Source: Heliopora coerulea (Eukaryota > Cnidaria > Anthozoa > Scleralcyonacea > Helioporidae). From it: a DNA stretch of 64,000 nucleotides. The translations under genes and the position numbers were made by a program. The notes beneath the pieces are model-generated. The model ran no database searches. It had not been told where the DNA came from and worked only from the letters and a program-made list of their open reading frames with translations. The stretch is taken from contig JASJOG010000171.1 in NCBI GenBank assembly GCA_030142905.1, positions 310,001-374,000 on the forward strand, read 5' to 3'. Below are positions 32,690 through 45,800 of the stretch, one piece after another. How positions within the stretch are numbered: the stretch's first letter is position 1; the number at the start of each line of letters is the position of its first letter.

Positions 32690-33960
32690 GCCAACCAGAC
32701 AAAAGTAAACTTTCCGGACATCACGTTTAATCTACCGGAGAATAACTACCAACCTTACCGCAAGCCAAACGACGAACTCCAATTCATCGACAGCCGCTCC
32801 CGAATCACCCTCCACAAATAAAAAAACCAATTACCCTCATCCATTGGTAAACACATCTCACTCCTTTTATCAGATCGCTAATCCTTCGAATCACCATACC
32901 CATCATACGAGAAGGCAATGAAACCAAGCCATTTTAACACCAAACTAGAAACCTCAGCAAGCCTGTCTAACTCCCATGCAAAAAGACGCAGGAATATCAT
33001 CTGCTATAACCCACCGCACAATAAGAACGTCAGAACCAACATCAGCCACAATTTTTTAAGGCTGATCGACACACATTTTCTTCCATTTTCTCCCTTGCAT
33101 AAAATTTTCAATCGAAACGCTATAAAGATTAGCTATGACTGCATGGATAACATGAGGAACACCGTTTCTCCACACAATTTCACGATTCTTGACAAAACAA
33201 AACGACACGCCGACGCCAGCTGCAATTGTCCGTGAAAGTATGAATGTCAGCTACCACGAAAATGCCAAACAAGCAATGTCATTTATATAGTGGCGGATCC
33301 AGGGTAGGGCCCAAGAGGCCTGGGTGTCCCGTTTCAGTAAGATAATAATGAGTGTATTTTACAAAATTTGCTTACTGGCTTAAGAAGTAGGAAAAGAAAA
33401 CAGTGGCAAGTGTTCATTTTCCCAGACGTTTCTAAAACTCAAGTAAAAATTAGGTTTTATAGTTGCACATTCGTGTAAATACTGTAAATTCATGCTTGAA
33501 TATCTCAGTGGTCACTAAAAAGTACTAAACATGATTTCTCTGGAGAAGCTCAGTGTAGAAGGGGGAATTTTACTGTTTGATTACTTCTCCTACGCTTGCG
33601 CCTCCCTTTCAAGCCAAGTCTGGATCCGCTTGTGATTTACGGAGCTAGTACCACAACAAACGTCAGCAGAGAAACAAAGTACTACATTGGCATGACCTCA
33701 AACTCTTTTAAAGAACACTATAGAAATCACTTATAATCGATTATTCAATGGCGAGAAATACTCACACGGAACCGAACTATCGAATTACGTTTGGGAGTTA
33801 AAGCAAGAGAAAAAATCCTTCTTAATCAATTGGTCCATCCTGAAATAAGCGCCAGCCTAGCCAACAAGAGCTAAACGGTGCAACTTATGACTGGAAGAAA
33901 AACTCGCCTGATTAAAGGCGATAAAATGAAACTTCTAAACTGCAGGCTCCAGCGCTTTCC
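32690..33960 (+). pseudogene. Penelope-like element split by a MITE
   Basis: Same lineage as the copy at 3847-5009. The plus strand reads FPDITFNLPENNYQPYRKPN, then (ORF 32918-33235) RRRNIICYNPPHNKNVRTNI and IKISYDCMDNMRN. After the MITE (33287-33632) the GIY-YIG segment resumes with VIYGAS, YYIGMTSNSFKEHYRNH and YVWELKQEKKS. Stops in the linker, frameshifts and the insertion inactivate it. RT catalytic boxes lie upstream of what survives. Confidence 0.8.
33287..33632. mobile_element. hAT-like MITE inside the Penelope copy
   Basis: Inverted ends GGCGGATCCAG and CTGGATCCGC with hAT-like outer bases. Flanking 8-mers TCATTTAT (33279-33286) and TGATTTAC (33633-33640) match at 6 of 8, as expected for an aged 8-bp duplication. 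Removing it rejoins the Penelope coding text at the VIY codons. No ORF. Confidence 0.7.
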
Positions 33961-33969
33961 CCAGAAATA

Positions 33970-35440
33970 ATTAAACCTATAATTCTTTTTTTTTAAAAAT
34001 TTTCAGTATTACCCCGAGACCCCAAAGGAGGTCACGCGTTCTGTGCGCCCGTTCGGTGTCCCTGATCTACATATACCTTGACGTCTATGTAGGCCACTGG
34101 ATGGCTGAAAGTATAGATATATATACAAACTCAGAATACGAGGTAATATCTGAGAATGCAGTTTTGTGTTAGACCAGACCAGCGTTCAAACTCGGAAAGA
34201 ACAGAATTCCTGAACGAAAGATTTGGTGGAAGTGTTCACACATCACATTTGTAGAAAATTGCGCAAATTTTTCTCGTTGTAAGTTAAATGGATAGAGCTC
34301 CGAGACTGCTCCTTTTCCCCCAAGAGACTCACTAAAGTAAATTGAATGCCAATTCAAGGTTTCCTTAGGGCTACTCATGATACAAAGGATCGTCGAGGTC
34401 TGCTCCGTGTGTGCACAGTATGATTCCGACCAGGTTCATTTCATCTCCATTCTCCACAAATATACGTAGACTTTCATCCAATGACGCACTTAGATTTAAA
34501 AGGAAATTAATGCAGTTGCCAAACGCTCGTCGTTCATATTGATAAACACAAAATAAAATACACTTATAAAGAATCCATCACTCCAATTGATGTCTTCGAA
34601 AATGCAAATTTGGTGTCTGGATTTACAGGCTCAAACTAGGGAGTTTCAGCAAGCTAGTAGGCCGACAGCATTTAACAAAGTAAATTTTTTCAAGGATTTA
34701 AAGTGAATAAGATTTCATTGTTGTTGTAATCAGTTTTAAATGTTGCTTTTACCGTCTCTGAAACTCTTTTCAGTAGCTTTGGTCTGGTTGTTAACATTTT
34801 AAGGAACGGAAGCGTTCTTGGTACTGAGTGAATAGCCGTGAAACCGTGCAAGTGCAACATGTCCTCTCACATTTGAATGATGATAATCGTCATGCCGTAT
34901 GTTATAGGAACTATAATGACTATCATCATTCTAAAAGAAACTCAGAATAGGATTAAGGTTAGAATTAGGGTTAGGAATACGATATGGGATAGGATTAAGT
35001 TCAGAGTTAGGATTAGGGCAAAATCACCCCACTTTTTATTAAAGAAAACACCAACAAAAATGAAATTATTTTAAAACATTTACTGAAACATCTAAAACGG
35101 TAATTAGAACAGAAATATTAAAAGTCAGAACACAGATTCAATCAGAATTTCTGCACTATTCGTTGCATGCATCACGCACTTAATCTCCAAAATTAGATGA
35201 TGACGAAGCTGTATTGAGCTTCTTGATATGAATGATTAGTCGTAGTATAGAGTTAGCAACCTGTATAAAGCTTATGAGAAGTAAAAAGTCAACAGCCGAA
35301 TCATAGGGAAACTAGTCAAAACATCTTAAATTAACAAGGATGTTTTTGAGAACATCTTTCAAAATAAAAAGCACTTAATAAAATTGGTCTTTGTAAAAAT
35401 GACCAAAGTGAATACTGTTTTGGTTTATCATTTTACTCCC
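33970..35440. other. No gene; degenerate TTAGGG-like patch
   Basis: Around 34950-35020 there are diverged TTAGGG/TTAGGA repeats, perhaps an old interstitial telomere-like patch or simple repeat. Otherwise nothing recognised. Confidence 0.5.
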
Positions 35441-35449
35441 TCGTCATTA

Positions 35450-35830
35450 AAGGTTACGACCGAGGAGGCGTCAAATCACGGAGACATGTCGCCGTGACAT
35501 GCCTCAGCGACAAATTCCACCGTGTGCACTAAGAAAAAATTTTGTCTCCACAGCTTGTTGTATGAATTCAAATTGATTTGAATTCCTGCAACAAGTCGCA
35601 GGGATAATTTATGTCCCCGCGACGTTTCCCTCCGTTTGAACAGTTTGTACGACATGTTTCATCAATAAAGTCCTAAGACAGTCAATCACTGAGCGTCATT
35701 TAATTCCCAACTCACATACCCCTGGCTCCCATGAGTATTCACTAATTGAACAAGTCAATCATGTAAATCAAGTCCCCGCTACGAGAGTCCCCTCGTGTGT
35801 CTCCCAACCTTAAAGCCCGTTTACGCGTGC
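35450..35830. repeat. MITE-like foldback with central palindrome
   Basis: The centre at 35554-35595 is a palindrome (CTTGTTG...GAATTCAAA-ttga-TTTGAATTC...CAACAAG). The flanks hold GTCTCCACAG and GTCCCCGCGAC blocks of opposite sense. This pattern is common in non-autonomous DNA elements. Exact ends not determined. Confidence 0.55.
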
Positions 35831-36422
35831 AATTTTAAACGTTGGGGTTGTCATCTTAGTGTATGCAAGAAAACCATGACAGACTCTGGAGCAGGATATC
35901 CGCTTTTGATTCGCCTTAGTCCTTCCACGATGCTCTCATGGGTTTAAGACATACTCCAAGATGTCAATCGCAAAACAGAAAGTCGCGAGTGTAAACAGCC
36001 CTTTAGATCTGCCGTGGATGCAATTATTATATGATATTCTTCATGGCAGAAAATTTGACTAGTTGAGACGAAAACGACGAAAAACGAAATTATTTTATTT
36101 ACTATTTAAACAAAAGTATGAATTTATATATGAAGAGAGGATTTTGATACAATCACAATTATATATACGAAAACTCTGACTGCCCCAGCCAGGAATTGAA
36201 CACAAGGTCTCTGAATCTACGGAGACGCGGCTAGGACAGTCAGAAATTTTCATATATACTGAATTGGCCACCACTCTCAATTCTCTAACCGGAAGACATC
36301 TCATCTTCACAACGTAGAGTGTCGCCTCTCAGGCGACTTCCTTAAATAGCAGAGTGATACACGACTCTTGTATACAGGAGGCTTTTAATACGATCATAAT
36401 TATATATACGAGAACTCTGACT

Positions 36423-36494
36423 GCCCCAGCCGGGAATCGAACCCAAGGTCTCCGAATCTACGTATCGGTGCTCTGACCTCTGAGCTATTGAGAC
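36423..36494 (-). repeat. tRNA-like body of SINE, cloverleaf nearly intact
   Basis: 72 bases with A box TAGCTCAGAGG, D stem GCTC/GAGC, T loop TTCGATT and acceptor GTCTCAA/CTGGGGC (6 of 7 paired). The anticodon stem has one mismatch, and position 33 is C instead of U, so it is unlikely to work in translation. Probably a pol III promoter. Confidence 0.65.
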
Positions 36495-36657
36495 ACGACT
36501 AGGACAGTCAGAAATTTTCATATATGCTGAATTGGCCACCATTCTCAATTCTCTAACCGGTTAGAGAATTGAGAAATGTGGCCAATGTCTTCCGGTAAGA
36601 GAATTGAGAATGGTGGCCAATTCAGTATATATGAAAATTTCTGACTGTCCTAGTCGT

Positions 36658-36729
36658 GTCTCAGTAGCTCAGAGGTCAGAGAACCGATACGTAGATTCGG
36701 AGACCTTGGGTTCGATTCCCGGCTGGGGC
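36658..36729 (+). repeat. tRNA-like body of SINE with extended stem
   Basis: Acceptor GTCTCAG/CTGGGGC pairs at all 7 positions including G-T pairs. Just outside, CTGACTGTCCTAGTC (36641-36655) can pair with GGCTGGGGCAGTCAG (36721-36735), a long alternative stem that competes with the normal acceptor. The D stem has one mismatch. Confidence 0.6.
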
Positions 36730-37218
36730 AGTCAGAGTTTTCGTATATATAATTATGATTGTATCAAAATCCTCACTTCATATATAAATGTTGTTTAAAA
36801 GCCTTCTGTATACAAGAGTCGTATATCACTCCGCTACTTGAGAAAGTCGCCGGAGAGGCTCCACTCTACGTTGTGAAGATGAAATGTCTTCCGGTTAGAG
36901 AATTGAGAATGGTGGCATATTCAGTATATATGAAAATTTCTGAGTGTCCTAGCCGTGTCTCAGTAGCTCAGAAGTCAGAGCACCGATACGTAGATTCGGA
37001 GACTTTGGGTTCGATTCCCGGCTGTGACAGTCAGAGTTTTCGTATAATAATTATAAAAGTATGAATATTTGAAGTTTTAATGTTTGGTAGATCTTCCTTG
37101 AATTCCTTCTCTTAAACATTTTTAAGTACTTCCGGCCATCGTCTTCACTCGAAATAAACCGTCAGTAACCGTCAGTGGGAACGTTATCCATACTTAATAT
37201 AAGTGTTATAAGTGTTTA

Positions 37219-37365
37219 CGCTTTCTGTAACGTTGTTTCGGGATAAAGAAACCGAAAATGCTTTCCATAACTTCGATTGTGAAACAAGTAGGGGAAACGC
37301 CTTCAGTAATGTTGTTTGTGAAACAAAAAGGGGAAATCCTTTAAGCAATGTCGTTACTAAAAAAA
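37219..37365. repeat. Short minisatellite, ~40-bp unit
   Basis: About 3.5 diverged copies containing GTAATGTTGTTTGTGAAACA and AGGGGAAA. The 87-codon plus-strand frame here is a translation of it. Confidence 0.75.
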
Positions 37366-37479
37366 ACTTTGACACATTCACTGGTGTATTTAAAGGGCAA
37401 ATGGAACGTATCCGAGGTGTATTTACTGAACTCTTTCCCGGCGGGATAAAATTTCTATTATTTAACTGCAGCTAACGCT

Positions 37480-39710
37480 AGACGATTTTGCTCGTCGCAG
37501 GGAGAAAACTAGACCTTAGGTCTCGGGCATACACAGTAGCTTTTGAGTTATCCAAACCCTTTTTCTCGTTGTCGCATCAGCTTATATACTGTAAACACGG
37601 AAAAACAGTTTCTATTTCTGAAAAATTATCTTCATAAACTTTTCTTTGCGCAAACAACAATGGTCCTGACATGACAAAACAAACTAGGCGAGAATTTCTA
37701 TTCCATTTACAACACATGCAAAAAATTAGAAAAGCAATACTCGCAAGGAATAGTAGGTTGACGCAATATTTAGCTGTTTAACCATTTCCGGTCTCTACCC
37801 GACTTTTTAATTTTACTCTGGCTAACGCCGGACGATTTTACTCGTCAATGGGAGATGTCTCGGACCGCAAAGGGTTTAAAACTATCTCGAAAAGAGATTG
37901 CTTTCCATTTCTGTTTTTTCAAAATAGGCGTATTAACATTTGAAATAACCTGCCAAGAAGTGACAAAGGTTATTTCCTTTTAACTTGTCTGACTACATCA
38001 TCTAGTAAGAATTCCGCTCTTACAGAATTATTATTAAACCAGACAATAATTCGGTGTTCCAGACATGGTGTTTACGACTAGCAAGTTTTAAGAACCTTTC
38101 CATGTCATATATACAACTAACGAGCAGTGGAGAAGTATGTACCAATGTTTGCATATAAGTGTCCTTATTTAAACAAGATATCCCAATCGGCTAATTTAGC
38201 TGTTCTCTCTGGTAGTCAAGTAAATATATAATGTCATCCACCATTTGTATGTCCAGCATATTATACTGTGCAGGAATATAACCTGAGTACCATGATTAAT
38301 GTGCAAGACCTGGTAAAGTCAAATTCGACAGCATTTGTCGAACAATTGGCATAGGTAATTTTAAATTGACAACCACAAGGAGCAGGAATCGAACATTTGA
38401 CATAGCAGTTAGAGATGCGTGCATAACCACACTGCCACCAAAACCACAGATCTCAGATGTGTTCGTCTTCATGGTACTGCTGAACGAAATATAAGTTTAG
38501 CCTAAATCACCTGGTGTGGCGTTGCTCTTTTGCACTTATATTCATCAAGTTTACTATACAGAGGATCATTTCACCGACAATTTTCGTCGAGTGACGAGTT
38601 CGGGGGAAATATATTACAGCTCAAGTGTAAGATATTGATTGACAAAAATCAGGCAGATAAAAATACCTTTATAATACTTTAAATTATGAAACCTTTATAC
38701 AGTTAGTCAAACTTGAGATCTCAAGAACCGTAAAATATCACAGGAAATCCTCATCGACAACGGATGTCTGTTTCTTCGTATTTTTGATCAAACAAGGGAA
38801 ATTCTTTCACTAACGTTGTTTTTCCAACGGTTATTCGTTAATTGTTCTGAGTTGGCCAGTGTTTAAAATTATCGCAAGCAAAGTTCAAATTTATTAGAAA
38901 TACGTACCAAACAGTGTTCCCACATCACAAAAGAGAAGAAGAGTTAAATTTCTATTCTGGAGACTAAAATTGGGAGAAGCTCTTAGGCTGGTCCCTCTGA
39001 ACAAGAAACTCGTCCACATAACGGAAAAGATAGAATGTGAGGGCAGAGTTAGTTGCACAGGTTTGCTAAAGGATCACCATAGCATCATGACAACTGATCA
39101 TTTTGTACCATCATCCTCTCATCCAGACATATAGCTATAAACACTCATAATAAACTGTTATAATATTCATGGCAATAACGGTATTTTCGACAAGTACAAC
39201 TGCCTCTCCATAGTACGTGGATTTGCAGACACTAACTAAATGTATACTCCATTTAAGAAAGCCTTAGTATAAAACGCACACAACTTTCCAAGCAGACATC
39301 CTGTGGTTCTTAAAGTAGCTAAAATAACAAGGAAATGCTTTCCCGTATAAAACGGTTGTGGTAATACAAAGATAAAAGCTGACGATAAGTTTTTGCTAAG
39401 TGAAAAATGACGAGCCTAATTGAAGGGAAATTGATCAAAACATCTCAAAATAACAATAGTTCATAAGATTTCAAAAATAACTTCAATATTGTTTATTTGC
39501 CGACATACGACAGTTCCCGTGGAAAAAACATAATTCCGGCCACAATCTCTACAGCTCTTAAGTATAAAACAAACAGAAAAATTACCGACAGATAAAAACA
39601 GGCGACCACAAGTAATTTACATCATATACGAAGCAATACATCTTTGACATAGCTGTGAACTCATGCAAGGCATTTCTTATGTTTGTTTTGGCGATATGGG
39701 ATATGAAGAA
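37480..39710. other. No gene; one tRNA-like fragment
   Basis: At about 38380-38447 on the minus strand a degenerate tRNA-like sequence has a B box GTTCGATTCC and an A-box-like TGTGGTTATGCACGC. The part at 39355-39430 matches the upstream region of gene copy A. No other signal. Confidence 0.5.
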
Positions 39711-39714
39711 AGGC

Positions 39715-39722
39715 TATAAAAG
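39715..39722 (+). promoter_or_regulatory. TATA box of the cysteine-rich gene
   Basis: TATAAAAG, 102 bases before the first ATG at 39824. Transcription would start near 39745, giving a 5' UTR of about 80 bases. Confidence 0.5.
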
Positions 39723-39823
39723 CTGACGCTTCTTTTAGAATGTTTCACTTGAAGCTTTATCGCTGTTTGAAGTAAAGCATCGATCATTTGTCTGTTATCT
39801 TTTGAAAACTGAGAACTTCAAAG

Positions 39824-42800
39824 ATGCCTGCGGGTCAGTGAAAATAATCATATAATACTTTGATATCCTGCTGAATGTTTATCAACAACGTTCAGCTGGA
39901 TGTAGGAACGACAATTGACCCTACACTCCTCCCTTAAAAGTTAATTTAAAACTGATGTTGCAATGAACTGGCAGAATTCTGTTCTAAACATCTCATTCGA
40001 ACCAGACGTTATACGTTATAATAACCTACATTTGATTTTAGTAATTATGAGTTGTATTCGTAATTTCTAGGTATTATTGAACGTGTGTTAAAACAGAATC
40101 AGTGTCTTTGACAAACTAAGTAAATTTTACTTGGAGAACTCACAAGTTGTGAAAATAGAACGTGTTTTCGTTAAATATCTTCCGTTATCTTTAATTCTGC
40201 GAGATTCAGAATGTAAAAATATTGATATACAAGCTTTTTTTTCCAGTTTCAAACGTATTGTTGGGTAAAATCCTTTTTCTCACTCTGTGGGTGATGGCAG
40301 TATTGGTAAGCGATGAACGACGTATGTCTGTTTTTTCAGCACTTGTGCTGCAATTCAAATAGTTGTTAAACATAATTAGGTTAGGCTGGTATCTACATGT
40401 TTTTCAACCCATCACTCATCAGTCTTACTGATAACAGCAAATGTTGCACCCGGGATATTTGTAAAGAGTGAGCTACAATGTTAAACGAGTTTCTGGTAGA
40501 GGGCCGTGGAGGCATGTTCCCCAAGAAATATTTTCTCTAGAAGCCAGTTCCATTTTGACAAGATGAGATGCAACACCTCCCATCAACTTTATGCACTATT
40601 ATCTAGGGTAAACGAGCCGTCATTGAGACATAGAAATAAGAGCTGTTTAGTTTGCAAAGTTAATACCGAGTGCTTTACAAATATTTTTATAAATAGGTTA
40701 GTTTTTCGGTAAAATTTGGTAATTTATTAGATTCACAATTTTGTTTTCTTCCTATATATACCGTGTACTATGTAAGATACATATGACCTGTAAAATATTT
40801 TCTGCTAATTACATTCGATATATTGTATACAAAAATATACATTCGACGTATATTTTTATCGGATGAATAAAGACGTTTGAATTGAATTTGAATTGAATTC
40901 CGGAATTATGCATTGATAATCCTTGTGCTCAAAACATTTCTGAAGTTACGGAGAAATTGCTGCATTTTAAGGTTGTCTGTCAGAGGTATCGTACCTTCAA
41001 TGCCATTCTCGTTCAAATTTATGTCACATTTTTTATTATCCTTTTGGTGGACCCAAATAGACTAGAGACCTTTATTATCATACATCCAAAATAAGCGGTA
41101 TACATTTTCAAAATTTTTGATGAATTAAAATACAAAATATACTATAAAAACTATAACTAACTAAATTAAAGAAAAACTGCTAAAAACTAATCCTAGAACT
41201 AAATCTATGAATTACACTTATAAAAGATCTGATTAAGAGATGTCCGCATTCCTTATATTAACACTAAAATCATCTAGAAAGTCAGGATTATTGTGAAAAG
41301 GGGTTCTAGACCCACGAACGCATGTGTGTACTGATCTCAGAATCTCGAAAGATATGCGTGTTCTCAGCCAAGTTATGGCTCTGGCATAGGGCTCACCGTT
41401 CTTCCGGGAGAGTTTGTCCGCTAAACTGCTCAGGAACAGTTTACATTCGTTCCCCGTTCCTCCGTTCGTGCCAAACACCAATGAATCATTGTTGTGGCTA
41501 TTAAAGGGTGCGGGTGGCTTATAACCCAGAAACTTTCCCCCTTTGGAGGCGCCCCCTAATAACAGCAATATAAAAATTTAATGTACTTTTAAAACCTGAA
41601 GCCTCAGTACGAACAAGGAAATTCAAGCATGAAAAAACGTAGTTTGACGTATCGTACAGAGTAATGTGTGAGCTTTGGTAGTATTTGTTATAACAGTGTC
41701 TGAGACCAAGATTAGATTTATTTTATAAATGGTAAACATAGGGGAGGAGGCAAAGAAGCCCGACCAGGTCTCCTTTTTGAGATTTTAAAAAACCCATAGA
41801 CCTTCGAAATAAATTTCACGACAATACACGGGATAATTAAGCAGAGAACTTTCGTTCAGCGCTCGCTATTATTTATGGTAAATGCTATAGACCACTCGCA
41901 CTCATATGCTAAACAACCGATCTGCAGGACAATTTCAAAGTCCCGACGTTCAACAGATGGAATAATTCATGGAAATTTTTTGTTTATACATATTTTTCCT
42001 CCAGTACGGGAATAAATGCAAGTGGTCCGCAGTTGTGATGAGACTAATGTCTTTGTTTTAGCAACATTTGCTCAATTTGCTGACATCTTATGTGGATGCT
42101 TCTAAAAAAGGTGTAATCACGACATTTGCTATGGCGATGACATCGACGAGAGCAACTGTCAATTTAACAAATCCATCATTCATCTTTAGTCATGTTATTA
42201 CTGCTTTATAACTGACAACCCATTTGCCAAAATAAGCTTACTAATGTGCCTCGCTTAAAATAGTGTTGAGTTTTCACGCGATGTGGCGATGTGTTGCACG
42301 GCTAAAATTTCGTCTAACGTTTTATCACTAAAGGATCCAGACTTGGATTGAAGGGGATTGAGCTCTTTGACCCCACCCTTGTCTACCACTTGTTACATCA
42401 CTGTATATTTTAGCAAATGCTTTAAAACACAGAAAGACAGTGCTTTGTTAGACGATGTAAGCAATTCCATGCCCCCAGCAAACATGAGGTTCCACCATGA
42501 GTATCAACATGGCCATCTCAAAACCTATATACACTCTTAGTTCTTAGGTTATTGTCCCCTTTTTCGATACTCTGCATTTCATGACTCAATCTCACTTATA
42601 CAGGGCCGCCGAGAGGGGGAGGGCAAGGGGGTAATTTGCCCCAGGGCCTCAGATATTCAGGGGCCCCCAATGCTCGTAGTCAATGCTCCAATGGTCCGGG
42701 GTGGGGGCCTCTACCCGACCGTTATGCCCCGGGCCTCAATTTGTCTCTCGGCGGCCCTGCACTTATATATATTACATTCGTGATCTTTTAGGTCTCTGAC

Positions 42801-45800
42801 ATTTACTCTTTACCTGCGAGTGAATTTACGAACACCTTCTCTGAGAAAACAGAACAGGTAATATTTTTATTTTAATGTCATACTCTTCTTGTCACTGACA
42901 CGAAATCATCCTTCCTCACAAAATGTGGATGTTTCGTCCGCTATCGTTCAATGTTTTCTATAATCATTATTGCTGTTCATTTAGACTGATGATGTAAACC
43001 AATTTGGTATCGAGCAGGCAGATAATGCACAGGTGACAAAAGAATCCAGTCACAACAGCTGTAGGTCTTCAAACATTTGATATAGATAAAAAGTTTGTTA
43101 TAGTTTTCCACTTTTGCTACAATAATGAAGATGATGCTTAAGAAAAAAAATGCTAATTATAGTTGTAATGATGACAATTATGATGATATTAAGTTATAAA
43201 ATGATGATAATGGAAAAGTATTGATTATTTAATAGCAGCATTTCATAACGTTTGATGAATAATATAACGCTGATGATGTGCAGATTCAGCGGGACAATAA
43301 CATTGCCGTCAATAGATTACGTAATATAAAAGTTGAGTGATGTCACTGTAGATGTCGGATGTTCTACAGAAACGGAAATTAGAAATAAAAAAGCGTTTCT
43401 ATCGAGGGTGTTTAATTTCGACAGTTACCTACATTTAGGTTTTTAAGGTGCTTTCACACTGTTCCACAGTTCTGAGACAACACATCAGGAACTTGTGCAG
43501 CATGTTGATAATTAATGATGAAGGTGTTAAGTCATAACTTTGACGAGAGTAAACCGTGAAAAGCTGATGTCGACATAAATATGGAAGTAAGCCAATCACG
43601 AAGTTTGAAACTGTCTGTGCCTACAAAATGCTGAATGTAGAACAATTATTCACCGAAGTGCAGGTGAATAGTGGTGGATAGAGGAACCAATCAGATTGGT
43701 CAAAAAACACTATTTACCTGCAAGGTATATGCTAAAGAACAATTATTCACCAAAGTGCACGTAAATATTCTACACTATTCACCGACGCTGAGGTGAATAA
43801 TAGGTTCAGCATTTACCTCGAAAAAATATTCCCATATATGTTTTTTTGAATTTTTTTCCAATTTTACTGGATATGTCTGCTTGTCGCCCCTCATCATTTG
43901 TAAGCAAAACATTTTGAAACACATTCTGAGTACATTTATCGCTAAGAAATAAAAAAATGCATATCTTTTAATACTTAATTCCAATATTTCGTTACTTTTT
44001 TGGTGTTGTCTTACACAGCGACTTCGTTTGTTGAAAAAAAAGTTCTCCTGTAACGTAAACAAAGCTGGACATCATCTTGTTTTGCTCGGAGGTTAATAGT
44101 GCAGCATATTCCGAGATAGGAAAACCAATCAGATTGTGCAAAAAACACTACCCACCTGCGAGGTATATCCTAATAAAAATTTATTCCTTTTGCCAAAATA
44201 GGCATCTCAATTCATTTCGCCTAACGCCTCGGAATTACATTTGCTGTAATTGTGGCTGCTGAAGTAAAAGCTACTTGCGGAGAGGAATCGTCCATTTTAT
44301 CAACAGCAAGCATCTATAAGTAGTTCGTAAGTAATGCCGATAAGTGCAAACAGACTAATCACCATGGCAACATTTCGCGCCGACAATGACCCTCCTTTTG
44401 TTGAGATGTAGATTCAGGAAATGTTTACCTGTGTGAGCGGTCCTTAACACATAAACATACTTTGTGTGTACCACAAATTACTTGCGAAGTTTGAAATTTC
44501 TCTCCTGTGACTCGTTTAGGGACAAAGGTAGTAAAGTGGGAGAGAAAGGACTTGTGTGAGATAACAAACTTTTACACAAGCCACGTATTTCTCAAATTAT
44601 CTAGTTCGTCCACGATCTACTTGCTCCATTGCTAATTGGTGGTTAACCTTTGACAAGAAAGGATGGTCATTGTGCCCCAGCACAAACCTTTTTATCAAGG
44701 GATTTTATCGAAGTAAAAGACAGTTTCAAACTGGACGAATTATTTCGACTCGAAAATGCCAAATGCTGTCCGAAGTCGTTTGAGGTACACATCAGTACAA
44801 CAAAGTCAATTTGCAAAACTGAAGTCTGGTGGAAAAAATTCGACAAGTAAGTCTGCCATAACGTTTGGCTTAGGTAAAAGGAACGGTACAGTTGTGTAAA
44901 TTTACGTATGGTAATATAACAATCACATCAAGAACAATATACAAATTAGTCTTGAAATATGTAGAAGTAATTATGTACCTACAAGTCTTTCAATGAATAC
45001 GATAGACCCAGCGAGGTAGCAGATCATAGAAATACCATATTTCCCTAATTTAGCGCCCAGGGCGACTTTTTTTCAGTGCTTTTCGACTGGGGACTTATTT
45101 TAAAATGGTCTAAATAGAGCTTAGTTGCTGAATAAGTTTTCATATTCTTTAGAAATTCATAATTATATAGATAAATATATTAATTCGTGACAATATAAAT
45201 ACATTACTCTAACGCTTAAATATACCGACTCGCATTAAATCAACGTTTTCTTTTCATTCAGTATCGTCGCTTAGTGCTCATATTTCCAGATTAAAATGGA
45301 TTTTGGTTGTATTAAATACAGCTACCCCCATTAGAGGCGTAGGCTTAAAAGAGACTGAGGCTATTTTATAGTGCTTCTGAACTGAGATCTTATTAGAGGA
45401 AAGGGGATAAACTGACGAAATACGGTAAATGTGCTTTGCCACAAAGCGCTCATTGGGCTCGATTTCAACCAGAAAAAACTGTTAGCTGATATTTGTATAT
45501 CAAACTTACGATAAGAAAAGTCACATCAAACATAGCAACTACGCTAACTTAAAATGCTTGGCATCACAGGTAACCGATAATGTAGTTTACTGCAATACTA
45601 CACAGTACACGCTAACACAGCTCTTAATGTCGAGATGGAGTGGACAGTTATTTAAACTGAGCAGCGATTCGCTCACAAACCCAATCACTCAGCGTTAGGA
45701 AATGAAGACGATTTAAAAAACCGAGTAAACTAGCATTGCTCAGAACGCCGGATCTCGGCTTGGAACATCCGTTTCCTCTTATAAGAGACGATTTTAGGCC

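Larger units (their letters stand above)
36126..37050. repeat. Inverted array of four tRNA-derived SINE copies
   Basis: Two copies on the minus strand (tRNA bodies at 36182-36227, internally deleted, and 36423-36494) and two on the plus strand (36658-36729 and 36957-37028) share a 5' leader (GAGAATGGTGGCCAATTCAG) and a 3' part (TTTTCGTATATATAATTATG). The two halves meet at about 36555-36600. Frames containing IPGWGSQSFRIYN are translations of the SINE. Confidence 0.85.

Noticed and set aside
34943..35020. Telomere end
   Set aside because: TTAGGG-like units are few and diverged, with unique sequence on both sides; at most an interstitial relic.
36658..37028. Functional tRNA genes (GTA-like anticodon)
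   Set aside because: C at position 33, anticodon-stem mismatch, repeated leader and trailer, and clustering all point to a SINE.
36095..37064. Four similar frames with IPGWGSQSFRIYN
   Set aside because: They look like a conserved protein family, but each is a translation of the same tRNA-derived SINE.
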